DNA of 64,000 bases, from contig NZ_PDJI01000004.1 in NCBI RefSeq assembly GCF_002563695.1, forward strand, positions 3,286,001-3,350,000, given 5' to 3'. This document shows positions 7,801-19,407 of this stretch, one piece after another. The number at the start of each line of letters is the position of its first letter. Positions within the stretch are counted from its first letter, which is position 1. The translations under genes and the position numbers were made by a program. This DNA is from Georgenia soli. Lineage in GTDB: Bacteria; Actinomycetota; Actinomycetes; Actinomycetales; Actinomycetaceae. The notes beneath the pieces are model-generated. The model did not search any database, was not told where the DNA came from, and worked only from the letters and a program-made list of their open reading frames with translations.

Positions 7801-8387
7801 CACGGTCCGGCCCCGCTGGAGACCAGCAGCGGCACCATGGTCAGGCACGCGAGCAGCGGCAGCGCCATCCTGACCCAGTCCCGCCCCTCCGGCGCCCGGG
7901 ACGGTTCCGGTGCGGCCGGCGCCCGCAGGTCCTCGGGCCGACGGCGGACCTGGAGCACCGTCGCCCCCAGCCGCAGGTTTGTCCCCTCCGGCAGCTCGCG
8001 CCACCGCGGCGGGAGGGGACGGGTCCGCGCCCGCAGGAGGGCGCGGGAGAGCGCGGGCGGGAGCCTGCGGGTGAGTGACAGGAGAACGCGGGGCTGCGGC
8101 CGCGCGCGCGACGGGTGGGTGCGCCGTCGGCCCAGGCGCGAGGGGGCACGCCACCGGGTGCCGTTGGCGGAGCCGTGGTCCCGCGCCTCGAACCGTCCCC
8201 GGCGCTCGCGGACCTCGAGATGGCGGCGGGAGACGAGCGGGTCGGTCAGCGGCAGGTCAGCCGCGCCGCGCCCCACCTCCGCAGGCTCGGGTCCCAGCCC
8301 GAGGCACCACCCGGTGTCCGGGCCCGCCACCACCGCGAGGTGCCAGGGCGAGCGCAGGGCGGTCCGCGGGTCGGGGTGGTGCGTCAT
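4779..8387 (-). CDS. FHA domain protein with three FtsK/SpoIIIE ATPase modules
   Basis: About 1202 aa. An N-terminal FHA phosphothreonine-binding domain is visible (GR at 39-40, SRRH at 53-56, NGT at 75-77). Two hydrophobic helices follow near MALPLLACLTMVPLLVS and WAILAVPVVLLAATVVAV. Three P-loop modules come next: GTTGSGKS near 466 (with VVVVDEF as Walker B and FtsK-type LATQRPGG), GGPGTGRTE near 779 and GPPGSGRTT near 1037. The order resembles EccC of type VII secretion, but EccC lacks the FHA domain, and no esx, eccB or eccD gene is in the window. The second and third P-loops end GR(T), lacking the usual GK, so they may be degenerate. ATG at 8387 is chosen with a weak CACCCT box 6 nt upstream. 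Its role as a translocase is inferred. Confidence 0.85.
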   Translation of the reverse strand: MTHHPDPRTALRSPWHLAVVAGPDTGWCLGLGPEPAEVGRGAADLPLTDPLVSRRHLEVRERRGRFEARDHGSANGTRWRAPSRLGRRRTHPSRARPQPRVLLSLTRRLPPALSRALLRARTRPLPPRWRELPEGTNLRLGATVLQVRRRPEDLRAPAAPEPSRAPEGRDWVRMALPLLACLTMVPLLVSSGAGPWRWAILAVPVVLLAATVVAVRRPRAPELPDPAALLLHAAAAVARLPAGEELRATVSASRPGAGLVLGDGDRVALVGRPGHVTAAAWWLACQLATWHGDLRVDLPSLPGGGPRRLGPAGAPRRLTVLVAPGPADAPRSADPSRTADTPAEGPPATGDAQASVHVVLARSVQEVPAWCTRVVTVDRPGISPAWAAAAAGLLARGATASTTALPRQVHLADLLGEGPADDPAVVRRQWAVPHPGLAAPLGVDEAGTVEIDLVVHGPHALLAGTTGSGKSELLLAWLLALALRHPPDRLQLVLVDYKGGATFAGLAGLPHTAGVLTDLEPAATVRALASLRAEVRRRERLLADAGAKDLAAYLAARPAEPLPRLVVVVDEFRALADSHPDLLDALVRLAAQGRSLGIHLVLATQRPGGAVSADVRANLTVRICLRVLEAAESQDVVGTSGAADLPPVPGRALVRTDTLRTVQAPWCGDDGWAGRAVRAAREAWESAWDSAGAEVREVPGRPWAPALPRRVELAGLEADAAGPAGPDSARPSRPHADGAGTADPRSGLVLGVSDLPDEQRLGVWVWRPSALLVVGGPGTGRTETLRSVVASALRARAVVHVLAAGPHRFADLAGPTLGTVTGSDDPRRAARLLERLEAETAPQLLVVDDAEAVAERLDQVAGPGQGLQLLARALRDGRRAGVATALSGPPSLLAARWTESVRTRVVLAPRDETEALLAGVPRDLHGGDPVPGRGVLLEPGRATAVQVAVTGAVDLGPAEPGILRVAPLPERVSLAELSRDGLPPGELPPGEPVPDEVPQAEPPHGATVLLGRGGDDGGPVGLRCEPGEVLLVVGPPGSGRTTTLSLLRQQLGGRAVAVGQPGDLPAGPAVLVVDDVDRWASPALEELGQRLASRRDLVVVAAARPEPVVGAYRGPLATWRSTATLLLLRPSHPATTQLTDVDLSTAADPARPLHPGRGVLVTRGRALALQVATPADAPAPPAPALQTTALQTTAPGARVPEA
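4805..4834. repeat. 15-bp direct repeat at a convergent gene overlap
   Basis: GCGCCGTCGTCTGAA occurs twice in tandem (4805-4819, 4820-4834) with a partial third copy. It spans the stop codon of the 4378 gene and adds an ALQTT duplication near the C-terminus of the FHA-FtsK protein. Confidence 0.8.
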
Positions 8388-8469
8388 GGCGCCAGGGTGG
8401 CCGGTGGGTCGGCCGGGCGGCCGGCGCCCTGTGGACACCGGCCGCCCGGGGGAGCGCTGTGGAAACGGT

Positions 8470-11082
8470 TCAGGCGGCCAGCGCCGCGACCGGCGGCGTG
8501 CGCACCGCCGAGCGTGCCGGGAGCACCGAGGCGCCGAGCCCGGCGACCAGCGCCACGACGGCCACCGCGCTGAGGTGCAGCCACGGCACCGCGAGGGTGA
8601 CGTCGCCGGTGGCCCCCAGGAGCACCGCGGACCCGGCCCACCCGTACAGCGTCCCGAGCACCGCGCCGAGGGACGTGCCGACGAGGGCGATCAGCGCGCC
8701 CTCGACCATCAGCGTCCCGCGCAGCTGCGACCGGGTCAGGCCCACCGCCCGCAGCAGGGCGTGCTCGTGGCGCCGCTCGATCACGGACAGCGACAGCGTG
8801 TTCGCGACGCCCACCAGCGCGATCAGCACCGCCACGCCGAGGAGGCCGACCACGATCGCCAGGAGCGTGTCGATGACCTCCGTGTAGATCTGCCGCTCGG
8901 CGGCGAGCCCGGTCACGTACGGGACCACGCCGTCGCTCGCCTCCACCACGGCGTCCTGCACGTCGCGCACCCGCTCGGCGGCCGGTGCGTCGTCGGCGAG
9001 GCGGGCCCACACCCCCACGACGGGTGCGCCGGGTGCCAGCTCCTGGAGCGTGGGTGCCGCCACGACGGCCAGCGTGCCGGCGGGGACGACGATGACGGTC
9101 CGGGTCACCCGGGCCTGGCCGGTGCCGACGACGACGTCCTTCCCGGTCGTGAGCCCGGCGGTCTCGGCGACCCTGTCCCCGAGGAGGAGCGTGTCGTCGT
9201 CGAGCTCTGAGAAGAGGGCCGGGTCGCGCACGACCTCGACGGCGCGGGCCGGGTCGATGCCGAGCACCTCCAGCTCGGTGGCCGTGGCGCCGGTGCCGAG
9301 CTGCACCAAGGCCCTCGTCACCGGTGTCGCGACGGACACGTCCTCGACGTCGCGCACCGCGGTGAGGTGGGCGGCGGTGACCGTCTCGCCCTCCACGAGG
9401 ACGTCGACGGGGAAGGTCTCGGCGAGGGCGCGGTCCAGGCTGGTGCGTGCGGTGGCGGCGCCCGTGGCCATCATGACCACCAGCGCGACGCCGATGACCA
9501 GCGCGGACGCCGTCGCCGAGGTCCGGCGCGGGTTGCGCGTCGAATTCACGGTGGCGAGCTGCGCCGTGGCGCGGTGCCGGCCGGCGAGGGCGGTCAGCGC
9601 CCGGCCGACGACGGCGACGGCACGGGGGACGAGGAAGACCGCGCCGACCATGACCCCGGCGAAGGACATGATCCCGCCGGCGACGCCGACCAGGAGCGCG
9701 ACGCCCATGAGGTCGCCGGCGTCGTCCAGGACGAGCATGGCCGTGCTGGCGCCGCCGAGGAGGAGGGCGCCGAGCGTGCCGAGGACGACGGCGGACCACC
9801 GGCGCACCCGGCCGCCGCCCGCCCGGGACGCCGGGTCGGGCGCCGGGCGCAGCGCGGAGAGGGGCGCCACCCGCGTCGCCGTCCGCGCCGGTGCGAGCGC
9901 GGCGAGCACGGTGACGGCGGTGCCGGTCAGCAGCGGGACCGCCAGCACCGGCAGGGTCAGCGGGACGGTCGGGGCCACCTCCACCCCCAGGTCGGCACCC
10001 TGGAGGAACCACAGGGCGCCCTGACCGAGCGCCAGGCCGAGGAGCAGCCCGGCCGCGGACGCGACGACGCCGAGCACGCCCGCCTCCAGGAGCACCGAGC
10101 GGTGCACCTGCGCCTTGGTGGCGCCGACGCAGCGCAGCAGCGCGAGGGTGCGGGCCCGCTGCGCCACGAGCACCTGGAACGTGTTCGCGATGACGAGGGC
10201 GGCGACGAACATGGCCACCGCCGCGAAGGCGAGCACGAAGTACGTCAGGGTCTGCGCCTGCCCGGTCAGCTCCGCCGTCTTCGCCTCGGCCTCCTCGACG
10301 GTGGTGCGCACGTCGGCCTGCGGCAGCGCCGCCCGCACCGCCGCGGCCACCTGCTCGTCGCTGCTGCCGGCGGCGCCCGCCACGAGCACCTCCGCGTAGC
10401 GCAGCTCACCCTCCGGCGTGGCCGCCGCGGCCCACGCCTCCGCCTGCCCGCGGGGGACGAGGACGGTGGAGGCCGAGCCGAGGATGGCCTGCGGGTCACG
10501 GACGAGGCCCGTGACGGTCAGCTCGTCCGAGACCACCTCCCAGGTGCCCTCGGACGAGGACCCGGAAGCGTCGCTGGGGCCGCCGTCGGACGTGCCGGTC
10601 GTCGTCGCGGGGGCGAGCTCCTCGTGCTCGAGCCGGACCACGTCCCCGACCCCGACGCCGAGGCGTTCCGCCGTCGACGACGTCAGCGCGGCCTCGCCGG
10701 CGGCTCCGGGAAGGCCCCCCTCGACCGGGTCGAAGACCTGCAGCGCCTCGTGCGAGGCGACCGGGGTGACGAGCGCCGCGTCCTGCTCGCCGCCGGCGCG
10801 CACCTGCGCGTAGAGCTGCAGCACGCCGTCGGCCGCGGCGACCTCCGCCAGCCCGGCGACGGAGGCGACGTCCTCGGGACCGAGGGGACGGTCGTCCGTG
10901 CCGCGCGCGACGACCGCCGCGTCCGCCAGCGACGCGGTGACGGTGCGGTAGGTGGTGTCGCGCGCGAGGACGCCGGCCAGCAGCGTCGCGGCGACGAAGG
11001 CCGTGGCGACGACGACGGCCACCCCGGCCGCGGCGAGGCGCCGCGCGCCGGTGCGCATCTGGGAGATCGTCAGCCGGATCAT
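8470..11082 (-). CDS. ABC transporter permease, FtsX/MacB type
   Basis: An 870-aa integral membrane permease of the FtsX family. It starts with an N-terminal helix (AAGVAVVVATAFVAATLLAG) and a large extracellular MacB-like domain, then FtsX block one (about 280-400, including RTLALLRCVGATKAQV). A second helix pair and extracellular domain follow, then FtsX block two at the C-terminus (RHEHALLRAVGLTRSQLRG). This doubled layout is typical of actinobacterial exporters of antibiotics, peptides or lipoproteins. Its ATG overlaps the TGA of the ATPase gene by 4 bp, so the two are translationally coupled. A NarL/DesK system lies just upstream on the same strand and may control it (inference). The substrate cannot be read from sequence. 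Confidence 0.92.
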   Translation of the reverse strand: MIRLTISQMRTGARRLAAAGVAVVVATAFVAATLLAGVLARDTTYRTVTASLADAAVVARGTDDRPLGPEDVASVAGLAEVAAADGVLQLYAQVRAGGEQDAALVTPVASHEALQVFDPVEGGLPGAAGEAALTSSTAERLGVGVGDVVRLEHEELAPATTTGTSDGGPSDASGSSSEGTWEVVSDELTVTGLVRDPQAILGSASTVLVPRGQAEAWAAAATPEGELRYAEVLVAGAAGSSDEQVAAAVRAALPQADVRTTVEEAEAKTAELTGQAQTLTYFVLAFAAVAMFVAALVIANTFQVLVAQRARTLALLRCVGATKAQVHRSVLLEAGVLGVVASAAGLLLGLALGQGALWFLQGADLGVEVAPTVPLTLPVLAVPLLTGTAVTVLAALAPARTATRVAPLSALRPAPDPASRAGGGRVRRWSAVVLGTLGALLLGGASTAMLVLDDAGDLMGVALLVGVAGGIMSFAGVMVGAVFLVPRAVAVVGRALTALAGRHRATAQLATVNSTRNPRRTSATASALVIGVALVVMMATGAATARTSLDRALAETFPVDVLVEGETVTAAHLTAVRDVEDVSVATPVTRALVQLGTGATATELEVLGIDPARAVEVVRDPALFSELDDDTLLLGDRVAETAGLTTGKDVVVGTGQARVTRTVIVVPAGTLAVVAAPTLQELAPGAPVVGVWARLADDAPAAERVRDVQDAVVEASDGVVPYVTGLAAERQIYTEVIDTLLAIVVGLLGVAVLIALVGVANTLSLSVIERRHEHALLRAVGLTRSQLRGTLMVEGALIALVGTSLGAVLGTLYGWAGSAVLLGATGDVTLAVPWLHLSAVAVVALVAGLGASVLPARSAVRTPPVAALAA

Positions 11083-11828
11083 CGGGCGACCGCCTCGACG
11101 GGGCGCAGCGCCTCGAGGCCGGTGAGGACGGACTCGGGGGTGGGGTCGGTGATCTCCCCGGCCAGGCGCCCGTCGGCGATGAGGACGACGCGCTGCGCGT
11201 AGGAGGCGGCGGCCGGGTCGTGCGTGACCATGACCACCGTCTGGCCGAGCTCGCGCACGCAGGTGCGCAGGAAGGACAGCACCTCGGCGCCGGCCCGGGA
11301 GTCGAGGTTGCCGGTCGGCTCGTCGGCGAAGACCACGTCCGGGCGGGTGACGAGCGCCCGGGCGATGGCCACCCGCTGCTGCTGGCCGCCCGAGAGCTCG
11401 GCGGGGCGGTGGCTCAGCCGCTCACGCAGCCCGAGGATGTCGACGAGGGTGGCCATCCACTCCCGGTCCGGCGCCCGCCCGGCCAGCTCGCACGGCAGCG
11501 TGATGTTCTGCTCGGCGGTGTACATCGGCAGCAGGTTGAAGGACTGGAAGACGAAGCCGACGCGCTCGCGGCGCAGCAGGGTCAGCCGCCGGTCGTCGAG
11601 CGCCCCCAGGTCCGTCTCGCCGAGGTGGACGCGCCCGCCGCTGGGCTCGTCCAGGCCTGCCAGCAGGTGCATGAGCGTGGACTTGCCCGAGCCGGACGGC
11701 CCCATGATCGCGGTGAAGGCACCTGCCTCGAAGGCGACGTCGACGCCGCGCAGCGCGTGGACGGCGACGTCGCCGCGTCCGTAGACCTTCGTCAGACCTG
11801 TGGCGCGGACGGCTGGAAGCGGGCTCAT
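11079..11828 (-). CDS. ABC transporter ATP-binding protein, MacB/LolD type
   Basis: A 249-aa ATPase that powers the FtsX-type permease encoded next to it. Walker [17 protein letters not shown], signature [15 protein letters not shown], Walker [14 protein letters not shown] and the switch His in MVTHDP are all intact. The ADEPTGNLD form is characteristic of the MacB/LolD subfamily. ATG at 11828 has AAGGAG about 7 nt upstream and gives the family N-terminus [17 protein letters not shown]. Longer in-frame starts exist but lack support. The stop overlaps the permease start. Confidence 0.94.
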   Translation of the reverse strand: MSPLPAVRATGLTKVYGRGDVAVHALRGVDVAFEAGAFTAIMGPSGSGKSTLMHLLAGLDEPSGGRVHLGETDLGALDDRRLTLLRRERVGFVFQSFNLLPMYTAEQNITLPCELAGRAPDREWMATLVDILGLRERLSHRPAELSGGQQQRVAIARALVTRPDVVFADEPTGNLDSRAGAEVLSFLRTCVRELGQTVVMVTHDPAAASYAQRVVLIADGRLAGEITDPTPESVLTGLEALRPVEAVAR

Positions 11829-11989
11829 GTGCGGCTCCTTGACGGCGGGTGCGCGCGGCACGGGAGGCCGCGCGGCCGGGAGCGTCCCCGGCACCGACGA
11901 CGCTACGGACGGCCCGCGGCGCCGTCGTCGGGCCGGGGGCTGGTCCTGACGTCATGCCGTGGTCGGACCCGCCGGCGCCGTCGTCCGCC

Positions 11990-12682
11990 TCAGGACCCGG
12001 GGGTGACCAGTCCCGTCTCGTACGCGACGACGACGGCCTGGACCCGGTCCCGGGCGCCGAGCTTGGCCAGCACGCGGCCCACGTGCGTCTTGACCGTCGC
12101 CTCCGCGACGAAGAGCTCGCCGGCGATCTCGGTGTTGGACCGCCCGCGCGCCATGAGCACGAGCACCTCGCGCTCGCGGTCGGTGAGCGACTCCAGGACC
12201 GCGGGCGGGGTCCGCTGCTCGTCGGGGAGCACGTCGGCGAGGTGCTCGATGAGCCGGCGGGTGGACGAGGGCGCGATGACGGCGTCGCCGCGGTGGACGG
12301 TGCGGATGGCGGCGAGCATCTCCTCGGGCGGGGCGTCCTTGAGGAGGAACCCGCTGGCGCCGGCCTTGATCGCCTGGAGCACGTACTCGTCCAGGTCGAA
12401 GGTGGTGAGGATGATGACCTTCGGCGCCACGCCGGCCGGCCCGGGCGCGCCGGTCAGCTCCGCGGTGGCGGCGAGGCCGTCCATGGCCGGCATGCGCACG
12501 TCCATCAGCACCACGTCCACCGGGTGGGAGCCCAGCAGCCGCAGCGCCTGGGCGCCGTCGCCGGCCTCGACCACCACGTCCATGTCCGGCTGCGAGCCGA
12601 TCACCATGGCGAACCCGGCCCGGACCAGCTGCTGGTCGTCCACCAGGGCGACGCGGATGGTGGCGGTCTCGGTCGTGGTCAT
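11990..12682 (-). CDS. Response regulator, NarL/LuxR family
   Basis: A 230-aa DNA-binding response regulator. The receiver domain (about 8-130) has the acidic pocket VDDQ, the phospho-acceptor Asp in VVLMDVRMPAMDG and the Lys of FLLKDAPPEE. A LuxR-type helix-turn-helix follows, beginning LTDREREVLVLMARG and including EATVKTHVGRVLAKLGARDR. Its ATG overlaps the stop of the upstream kinase gene by 4 bp (ATGA), forming one operon. The pair precedes the MacB-type exporter genes on the same strand, suggesting a stress- or antibiotic-responsive unit. The trigger is unknown. Confidence 0.94.
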   Translation of the reverse strand: MTTTETATIRVALVDDQQLVRAGFAMVIGSQPDMDVVVEAGDGAQALRLLGSHPVDVVLMDVRMPAMDGLAATAELTGAPGPAGVAPKVIILTTFDLDEYVLQAIKAGASGFLLKDAPPEEMLAAIRTVHRGDAVIAPSSTRRLIEHLADVLPDEQRTPPAVLESLTDREREVLVLMARGRSNTEIAGELFVAEATVKTHVGRVLAKLGARDRVQAVVVAYETGLVTPGS

Positions 12683-13932
12683 GGGCGGTCTCCGGAGGTG
12701 CTGGACGGGGCGTGGGCCGGCCGCGGCCCGCCGGGGCCGGGCAGCGGGATCTCGGCACGCACACGGTATCCGCCGCCCGGACGCGGGCCCGCGTCGAGGG
12801 TCCCGCCGAACAGGGCGGCACGCTCGCGCATGCCCACCAGGCCCTGCCCGCGGCCGTCGGAGGTGGCGGCGGCGCCGCGGCCGTCGTCGTCCACCTGGAC
12901 GCGCAGGAGCTGGGGCGAGCGGTGCAGGGCGACGGTCACCCGGGCCTCCGGCCCGCCGTGCTTGAGGACGTTGGTCAGCGCCTCCTGGACGATCCGGTAC
13001 ACGCTCAGCCCGGCACCGGGCGGCAGCGGGCCGCCGCCGCCGGTGCGCACCACGGAGACCGCCAGCCCGGTCGCGCGCACCTGCTCGACGAGGCGGTCCA
13101 GGTCGGCGTCGTCGGGCTGGGGGAGTCGCTCGGTCGCGTCCTCGGTGCGCAGGACCCCGAGGATCCGGCGCATGTCCGCCAGGGCGCCTCGTCCCATGTC
13201 GGAGATCGTGCGCAGGGCGCGCTCGGCCGCCTCGGGGTCGGTCCGGGCGGCGTAGCGTCCGCCGTCGGCCTGGGCGATGACGACCGAGAGGGAGTGGGCG
13301 ACGACGTCGTGCATCTCGCGGGCGATGCGCGTGCGCTCGGCGGCGGTGGCGAGACGCACCTCCTGGTCGCGCTCGACCTCGAGGCGCCGGGCCCGTTCCA
13401 TGAGTGCCTCGAGCCGCTCGAGCCGGCTGCGGCGGCTCACGGCGACCGCCCAGGTCGCGAAGACCATCCCGGCCACCGCGAGCGTCCACAGGACGACGGC
13501 GGACCACAGGAAGTACCCCGGGAGGTAGACGCCGAACGCGACCCCGAGCAGCAGCGCGCCGGCCAGCGCGCCGAGCAGGCCCGCGCGGCGGGCCCAGCGC
13601 GGGCCGTAGACGGTCACCGAGTACAGCGAGACGAGCACCAGGATGTCGACGGGCAGGATCATGAACCCGACGAGCAGGTGGACCAGCGCCGCGGCGTAGA
13701 CGACGATCGCCGACGCCGCCGGCCGGGTGCGCTGCCAGGCCAGCGCCGCCGGCATGAGGATCGACGCCGCGACCCCGATCGCCGGCACCGACGGGGTCCC
13801 GTAGCTCATGGCCGTCGCCGCGGACGGCAGGCCGAGGAGGAACAGGACGGCCAGCGCCAGCAGCGAGTCGACGGTCATGCGCCGGGTGCGAGGGTCGCGG
13901 AGCCGCTCACGCACGCCCGCGATCGTTCCCAT
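12679..13932 (-). CDS. Sensor histidine kinase, DesK/NarL type
   Basis: A 417-aa membrane kinase. The N-terminal half carries five or six hydrophobic helices (from about SLLALAVLFLLGLPSAATAM to VLWTLAVAGMVFATWAVAV), with no obvious extracellular sensor domain, as in DesK-like sensors of membrane state. A HisKA_3 domain with phospho-acceptor His in RTRIAREMHDVVAHSLSVV follows, then an HATPase with EALTNVLKHG, VDDDGRG and GLVGMRERAALFGG. A TAGGCT box lies 8 nt before the ATG at 13932, so the message may be leaderless. It is co-transcribed with the downstream regulator gene. Confidence 0.92.
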   Translation of the reverse strand: MGTIAGVRERLRDPRTRRMTVDSLLALAVLFLLGLPSAATAMSYGTPSVPAIGVAASILMPAALAWQRTRPAASAIVVYAAALVHLLVGFMILPVDILVLVSLYSVTVYGPRWARRAGLLGALAGALLLGVAFGVYLPGYFLWSAVVLWTLAVAGMVFATWAVAVSRRSRLERLEALMERARRLEVERDQEVRLATAAERTRIAREMHDVVAHSLSVVIAQADGGRYAARTDPEAAERALRTISDMGRGALADMRRILGVLRTEDATERLPQPDDADLDRLVEQVRATGLAVSVVRTGGGGPLPPGAGLSVYRIVQEALTNVLKHGGPEARVTVALHRSPQLLRVQVDDDGRGAAATSDGRGQGLVGMRERAALFGGTLDAGPRPGGGYRVRAEIPLPGPGGPRPAHAPSSTSGDRP

Positions 13933-14029
13933 GGCCCCCGAGCCTAGGAGCTCGGCGGACGACGGCGGATCATCCGCGGGGCGGACCCGGCAGCCCCCGG
14001 GTCATACCCCGGTCGCGGTCGCCCGGCCC

Positions 14030-15886
14030 TCAGGCGGCCAGTGCCGGTTCGGGCCGGCGCTCCTCCGACGCCGCCAGCAGGGCCGCGTAGCGGCCGCCCG
14101 CCGCCGCGAGGGTCTCGTGGTCACCGAGCTCGACGACGCGTCCGCCGTCGAGGACCGCGATGAGGTCGGCGTCGCGCACGGTGGAGAGGCGGTGGGCGAC
14201 GGTGATGGTGGTACGGCCGCGGCTGACGACGTCCAGGGCGGCCTGCACCTGGCGCTCGGTGCGGGTGTCCAGCGCACTGGTCGCCTCGTCCAGGACGAGC
14301 ACCCGGGGGTCGCGCAGCAGGGTCCGGGCGACGGCGAGCCGCTGCTTCTCACCGCCGGAGAAGCGGTGGCCGCGCGCCCCGACGAGGGTGTCGTAGCCGT
14401 CCGGCAGGGAGGTGACGAGGTCGTGCACCTGCGCCGCGCGGGCGGCCTCCTCGATCTCGGCGTCGGTGGCGTCCGGGCGTGCGTACCGCAGGTTCTCGCG
14501 GACGCTGGCGTGCAGCAGGTAGGTCTCCTGCGGGACGAGGCCGACGATCTCGGCGAGGGTGCTCAGCCGCAGGTCGCGCACGTCGACCCCGTCGATGCTC
14601 ACCCGCCCGGCCGACGGGTCGCGCAGCCGCCCCACCAGGGAGGCGAGGGTCGTCTTCCCGGCCCCGGTGGCGCCCACCAGCGCCAGGCGGGTGCCGGCGG
14701 GGACCGTCAGGTCGACCTGGTCGAGCGCGGGCCGCCCGGCGCCGGGGTAGGTGAGGCTGACGCCCTCGAACCGGACCGTGCCGCGGACCTCGGCCGGGTC
14801 GAGCTCGACGGGCTGCGCCGGGTCCGCGATGTCGACGGGGAGGTCGAGATACTCGAAGATCCGGCTGAAGAGCGCCAGCGAGCTGGTCACCTGCACCCCC
14901 ACGTCGAGCACGCCCATGAGCGGGCGGAACAGCCCGGCCTGCAGGGCGGTGAACGCGACCAGGGTGCCGATGGTCATCCCGCCCGAGGTGGCCGGGAGAC
15001 CGGCCGCGAGGTAGATGAGCGCGGGGATCGCGGCGAAGATGACGCTCATCGTCGCCATGCGCCAGCGGCCCGCGAGCTCGGCGCGGACCTCGAGGTCCAG
15101 CAGGCCCTCCGACCCGGCGCGGAACCGGTCGGAGAGCACGGGCCCGGTGCCCATGGTCTTGCCCAGCAGCACCCCGCTGACCGAGAGCGACTCCTCGACC
15201 TGGCCGTGCAGGTCGGCGAGCGCGCGCTGGCGCCGCGCCGTGACGGCCCGCCGCATGAGCGCCACGCGGCGGGTGAGCCAGATCGCCGGCGGCAGCACGA
15301 CGAGGGAGAGCAGCGACAGGCGCCAACTCAGGGCGGCCATGGCCACGGCGGTCCCGACGGCCGTGGTGACGTTGGACGCGACCGACGTGGCCGCTGTCGT
15401 CACCACGGACTGCATGGCGCCGATGTCGTGCGTCAGGCGTGACTGGACCTCGCCGCCGCGCGTGCGGGTGAAGAAGTCGAGGGACTGGCGCTGCAGGTGC
15501 ACGAAGACGTCGGTGCGCAGGCCGTGCATCACGCGCTGGCCCACCGTGGTGGACAGCCAGGTCTGGACGACACCGAGCACCGAGCCGACCACGGTGACCG
15601 CGAGCATGCCGGCGACGAGGAGCATCAGGAGCGGGACGTCCTGGCGGGGGATCGCCTCGTCGATGACGCGGCGGGTGAGGAAGGGCATGGCGAGCCCGAC
15701 GGCGGAGGCGGCCACGATGAGCCCGGCGACGACGGCCAGGCGGCCGGCGTGCGGGCGGAAGAGCCCGCCGATGCGGCGCAGGCTGACCGGGTGGGACTCG
15801 AGCTGGGCGAGGTCCTTCGGGTCCTTGCGGGCGGGGGAGTCCCCGCGGCGGCCGCCTCGGGGCGGCCCGGCGATGACGTCGCTCAT
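14030..15886 (-). CDS. Multidrug-type ABC half-transporter (fused permease-ATPase)
   Basis: A 618-aa exporter half with a transmembrane domain of six helices (about 45-330) and an ATPase domain. The latter has Walker A GATGAGKTTLASLVGRL, Q-loop VPQETYLLH, signature RFSGGEKQRLAVARTLL, Walker B VLVLDEATSALD and switch His in VAHRLSTVRD. It probably works as a homodimer in the cytoplasmic membrane. ATG at 15886 is chosen: GAGG lies 8 nt upstream, while the in-frame ATGs at 15892 and 15895 lie within or against that site. It is divergent from a MarR gene whose predicted operator sits in the intergenic space, so drug- or metabolite-induced expression is likely (inference). Confidence 0.93.
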   Translation of the reverse strand: MSDVIAGPPRGGRRGDSPARKDPKDLAQLESHPVSLRRIGGLFRPHAGRLAVVAGLIVAASAVGLAMPFLTRRVIDEAIPRQDVPLLMLLVAGMLAVTVVGSVLGVVQTWLSTTVGQRVMHGLRTDVFVHLQRQSLDFFTRTRGGEVQSRLTHDIGAMQSVVTTAATSVASNVTTAVGTAVAMAALSWRLSLLSLVVLPPAIWLTRRVALMRRAVTARRQRALADLHGQVEESLSVSGVLLGKTMGTGPVLSDRFRAGSEGLLDLEVRAELAGRWRMATMSVIFAAIPALIYLAAGLPATSGGMTIGTLVAFTALQAGLFRPLMGVLDVGVQVTSSLALFSRIFEYLDLPVDIADPAQPVELDPAEVRGTVRFEGVSLTYPGAGRPALDQVDLTVPAGTRLALVGATGAGKTTLASLVGRLRDPSAGRVSIDGVDVRDLRLSTLAEIVGLVPQETYLLHASVRENLRYARPDATDAEIEEAARAAQVHDLVTSLPDGYDTLVGARGHRFSGGEKQRLAVARTLLRDPRVLVLDEATSALDTRTERQVQAALDVVSRGRTTITVAHRLSTVRDADLIAVLDGGRVVELGDHETLAAAGGRYAALLAASEERRPEPALAA

Positions 15887-15924
15887 GGACATCACCTCGA
15901 TTCAGTCTCGGAAACATGCTGAGG

Positions 15925-15943
15925 TTACCTCACAATGAGGTAA
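15925..15943. promoter_or_regulatory. MarR-family operator between exporter and regulator
   Basis: TTACCTCA-CAA-TGAGGTAA is a perfect inverted repeat with 8-bp arms and a 3-bp spacer, a typical MarR dimer site. It lies 15 bp upstream of the marR -10 box and 39 bp upstream of the exporter start, so one site could repress both. An overlapping GAGGT-T-ACCTC palindrome starts at 15921. Confidence 0.8.
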
Positions 15944-15957
15944 GCCGGCCACCGCGG

Positions 15958-15963
15958 TAGGGT
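15958..15963 (+). promoter_or_regulatory. -10 box of the MarR gene (leaderless)
   Basis: TAGGGT is followed by 6 nt and the ATG at 15970, and no Shine-Dalgarno is present. Confidence 0.55.
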
Positions 15964-15969
15964 GCCGCC

Positions 15970-19371
<3,402 letters not shown>

Positions 19372-19407
19372 GGGCCCCCGCGGCGCCTCCCGCGGCGGCG
19401 CGCGTGG

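Noticed and set aside
4779..8387. Calling the FHA-FtsK protein EccC of a type VII secretion locus
   Set aside because: The module order is similar, but there is an added FHA domain and no esx, eccB, eccD, eccE or mycP gene in the window.
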